Assembly (NCBI GenBank): GCA_045124015.1 | Contig: JBGVLA010000172.1 | Coordinates: forward strand, 1 to 28,111 | Origin: QALR01 sp045124015 | Lineage (GTDB): Bacteria; Bacillota; Clostridia; Oscillospirales; CAG-272 | Length of the DNA stretch: 28,111 nt | Reading direction: 5' to 3' | Shown here: in pieces, positions 27,983-28,111 of the stretch | Position numbering within the stretch: position 1 is the stretch's first letter | How the letters are laid out: the number at the start of each line of letters is the position of its first letter | The notes under the pieces: generated by a model | Told to the model about the DNA's origin: nothing | What the model saw: only the letters and a program-made list of their open reading frames with translations | The model's database searches: none | Made by a program: the position numbers and the translations under genes

Positions 27983-28111
27983 ATGAACAAAAAAATCCCC
28001 GTTATCGCCGTACAAGGTCCGACCGCAAGCGGCAAAAGTGCGACAGCACTTGCCATTTGCGAAAAATACGGCGGTGAGATCATCTCGTGCGATTCCATGC
28101 AGATCTATCGC
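27983..28111 (+). CDS. miaA: tRNA dimethylallyltransferase MiaA, N-terminal fragment
   Basis: The first 43 codons of miaA run off the window end. The P-loop G-P-T-A-S-G-K-S (residues 12-19) and the segment E-I-I-S-C-D-S-M-Q-I-Y-R are diagnostic; the Asp of D-S-M-Q is the catalytic base. MiaA adds dimethylallyl to A37 of tRNAs reading UNN codons. GGAGA lies seven bases before the ATG. Confidence 0.95.
   Translation, partial: MNKKIPVIAVQGPTASGKSATALAICEKYGGEIISCDSMQIYR

Noticed and set aside
1..28111. CRISPR array, insertion sequence, prophage or integrase
   Set aside because: No regularly spaced repeats, transposase or integrase frames were seen on either strand.

Overview
The window looks like ordinary chromosome from an anaerobic, spore-forming-lineage Firmicute (class Clostridia; I cannot place it lower). 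The evidence is strong AGGAGG-type ribosome binding sites, vegetative TTGACA/TATAAT promoters, a PerR-type regulator beside a reverse rubrerythrin, a Gram-positive LexA with a GAAC-N4-GTTT-type box, the sporulation protein YtfJ/GerW, an ireB gene, and a scpA-scpB-DUF2953-ytfJ-carboxypeptidase-rluB run. Genes are tightly packed: no stretch above 300 bases lacks a gene.

Region by region. 1-1885: the end of a Sel1-repeat protein, then a GNAT acetyltransferase and a cytoplasmic sialidase-like protein on the minus strand. 1952-2146: a tRNA-Ser(GGA) unit with its own promoter and terminator. 2203-3480: an oxidative-stress pair (PerR-like repressor, reverse rubrerythrin) with two near-identical operator-like boxes around the promoter and a strong terminator. 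3507-4205: a membrane-anchored XRE regulator with a C-terminal zinc ribbon. 4273-9319: a sugar catabolism locus. An AraC regulator diverges from a four-gene operon of two TIM-barrel isomerase/epimerases and two tandem Gfo/Idh/MocA dehydrogenases; the intergenic region carries a 21-bp-spaced direct repeat placed like AraC half-sites. 9318-9933: a 56-residue DUF3006-like protein and a two-helix membrane protein with a Cys/acidic tail. 9980-11159: prfB, read in one frame without programmed frameshifting.

11177-20028: a long minus-strand run, lon-engB-M50 protease-scpA-scpB-DUF2953-ytfJ-D,D-carboxypeptidase-rluB-GNAT-like, with short gaps or overlaps, covering protein quality control, ribosome assembly, chromosome condensation, sporulation and rRNA modification. 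20088-22963: a TauE/SafE permease with a SUKH (SMI1/KNR4) protein, and upstream a secreted lipoprotein built like trigger factor with an FKBP domain. 23012-24539: lexA directly abutted by an AP-endonuclease-2-fold protein. 24651-25562: a divergent M14 carboxypeptidase. 25607-25972: ireB, with a promoter-like sequence facing it antisense. 26066-28111: an unrecognised coiled-coil protein, a double-hairpin repeat, queA, a small array of palindromes with an ATTCATGA spacer, and the start of miaA.

The most notable candidates for something undescribed are the AraC-controlled two-dehydrogenase/two-isomerase operon (possibly a 3-keto-sugar pathway), the LexA-coupled TIM-barrel protein, the extracellular trigger-factor-like lipoprotein, and the promoter antisense to ireB. 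Functions come from motif reading by eye; nothing was searched against a database.
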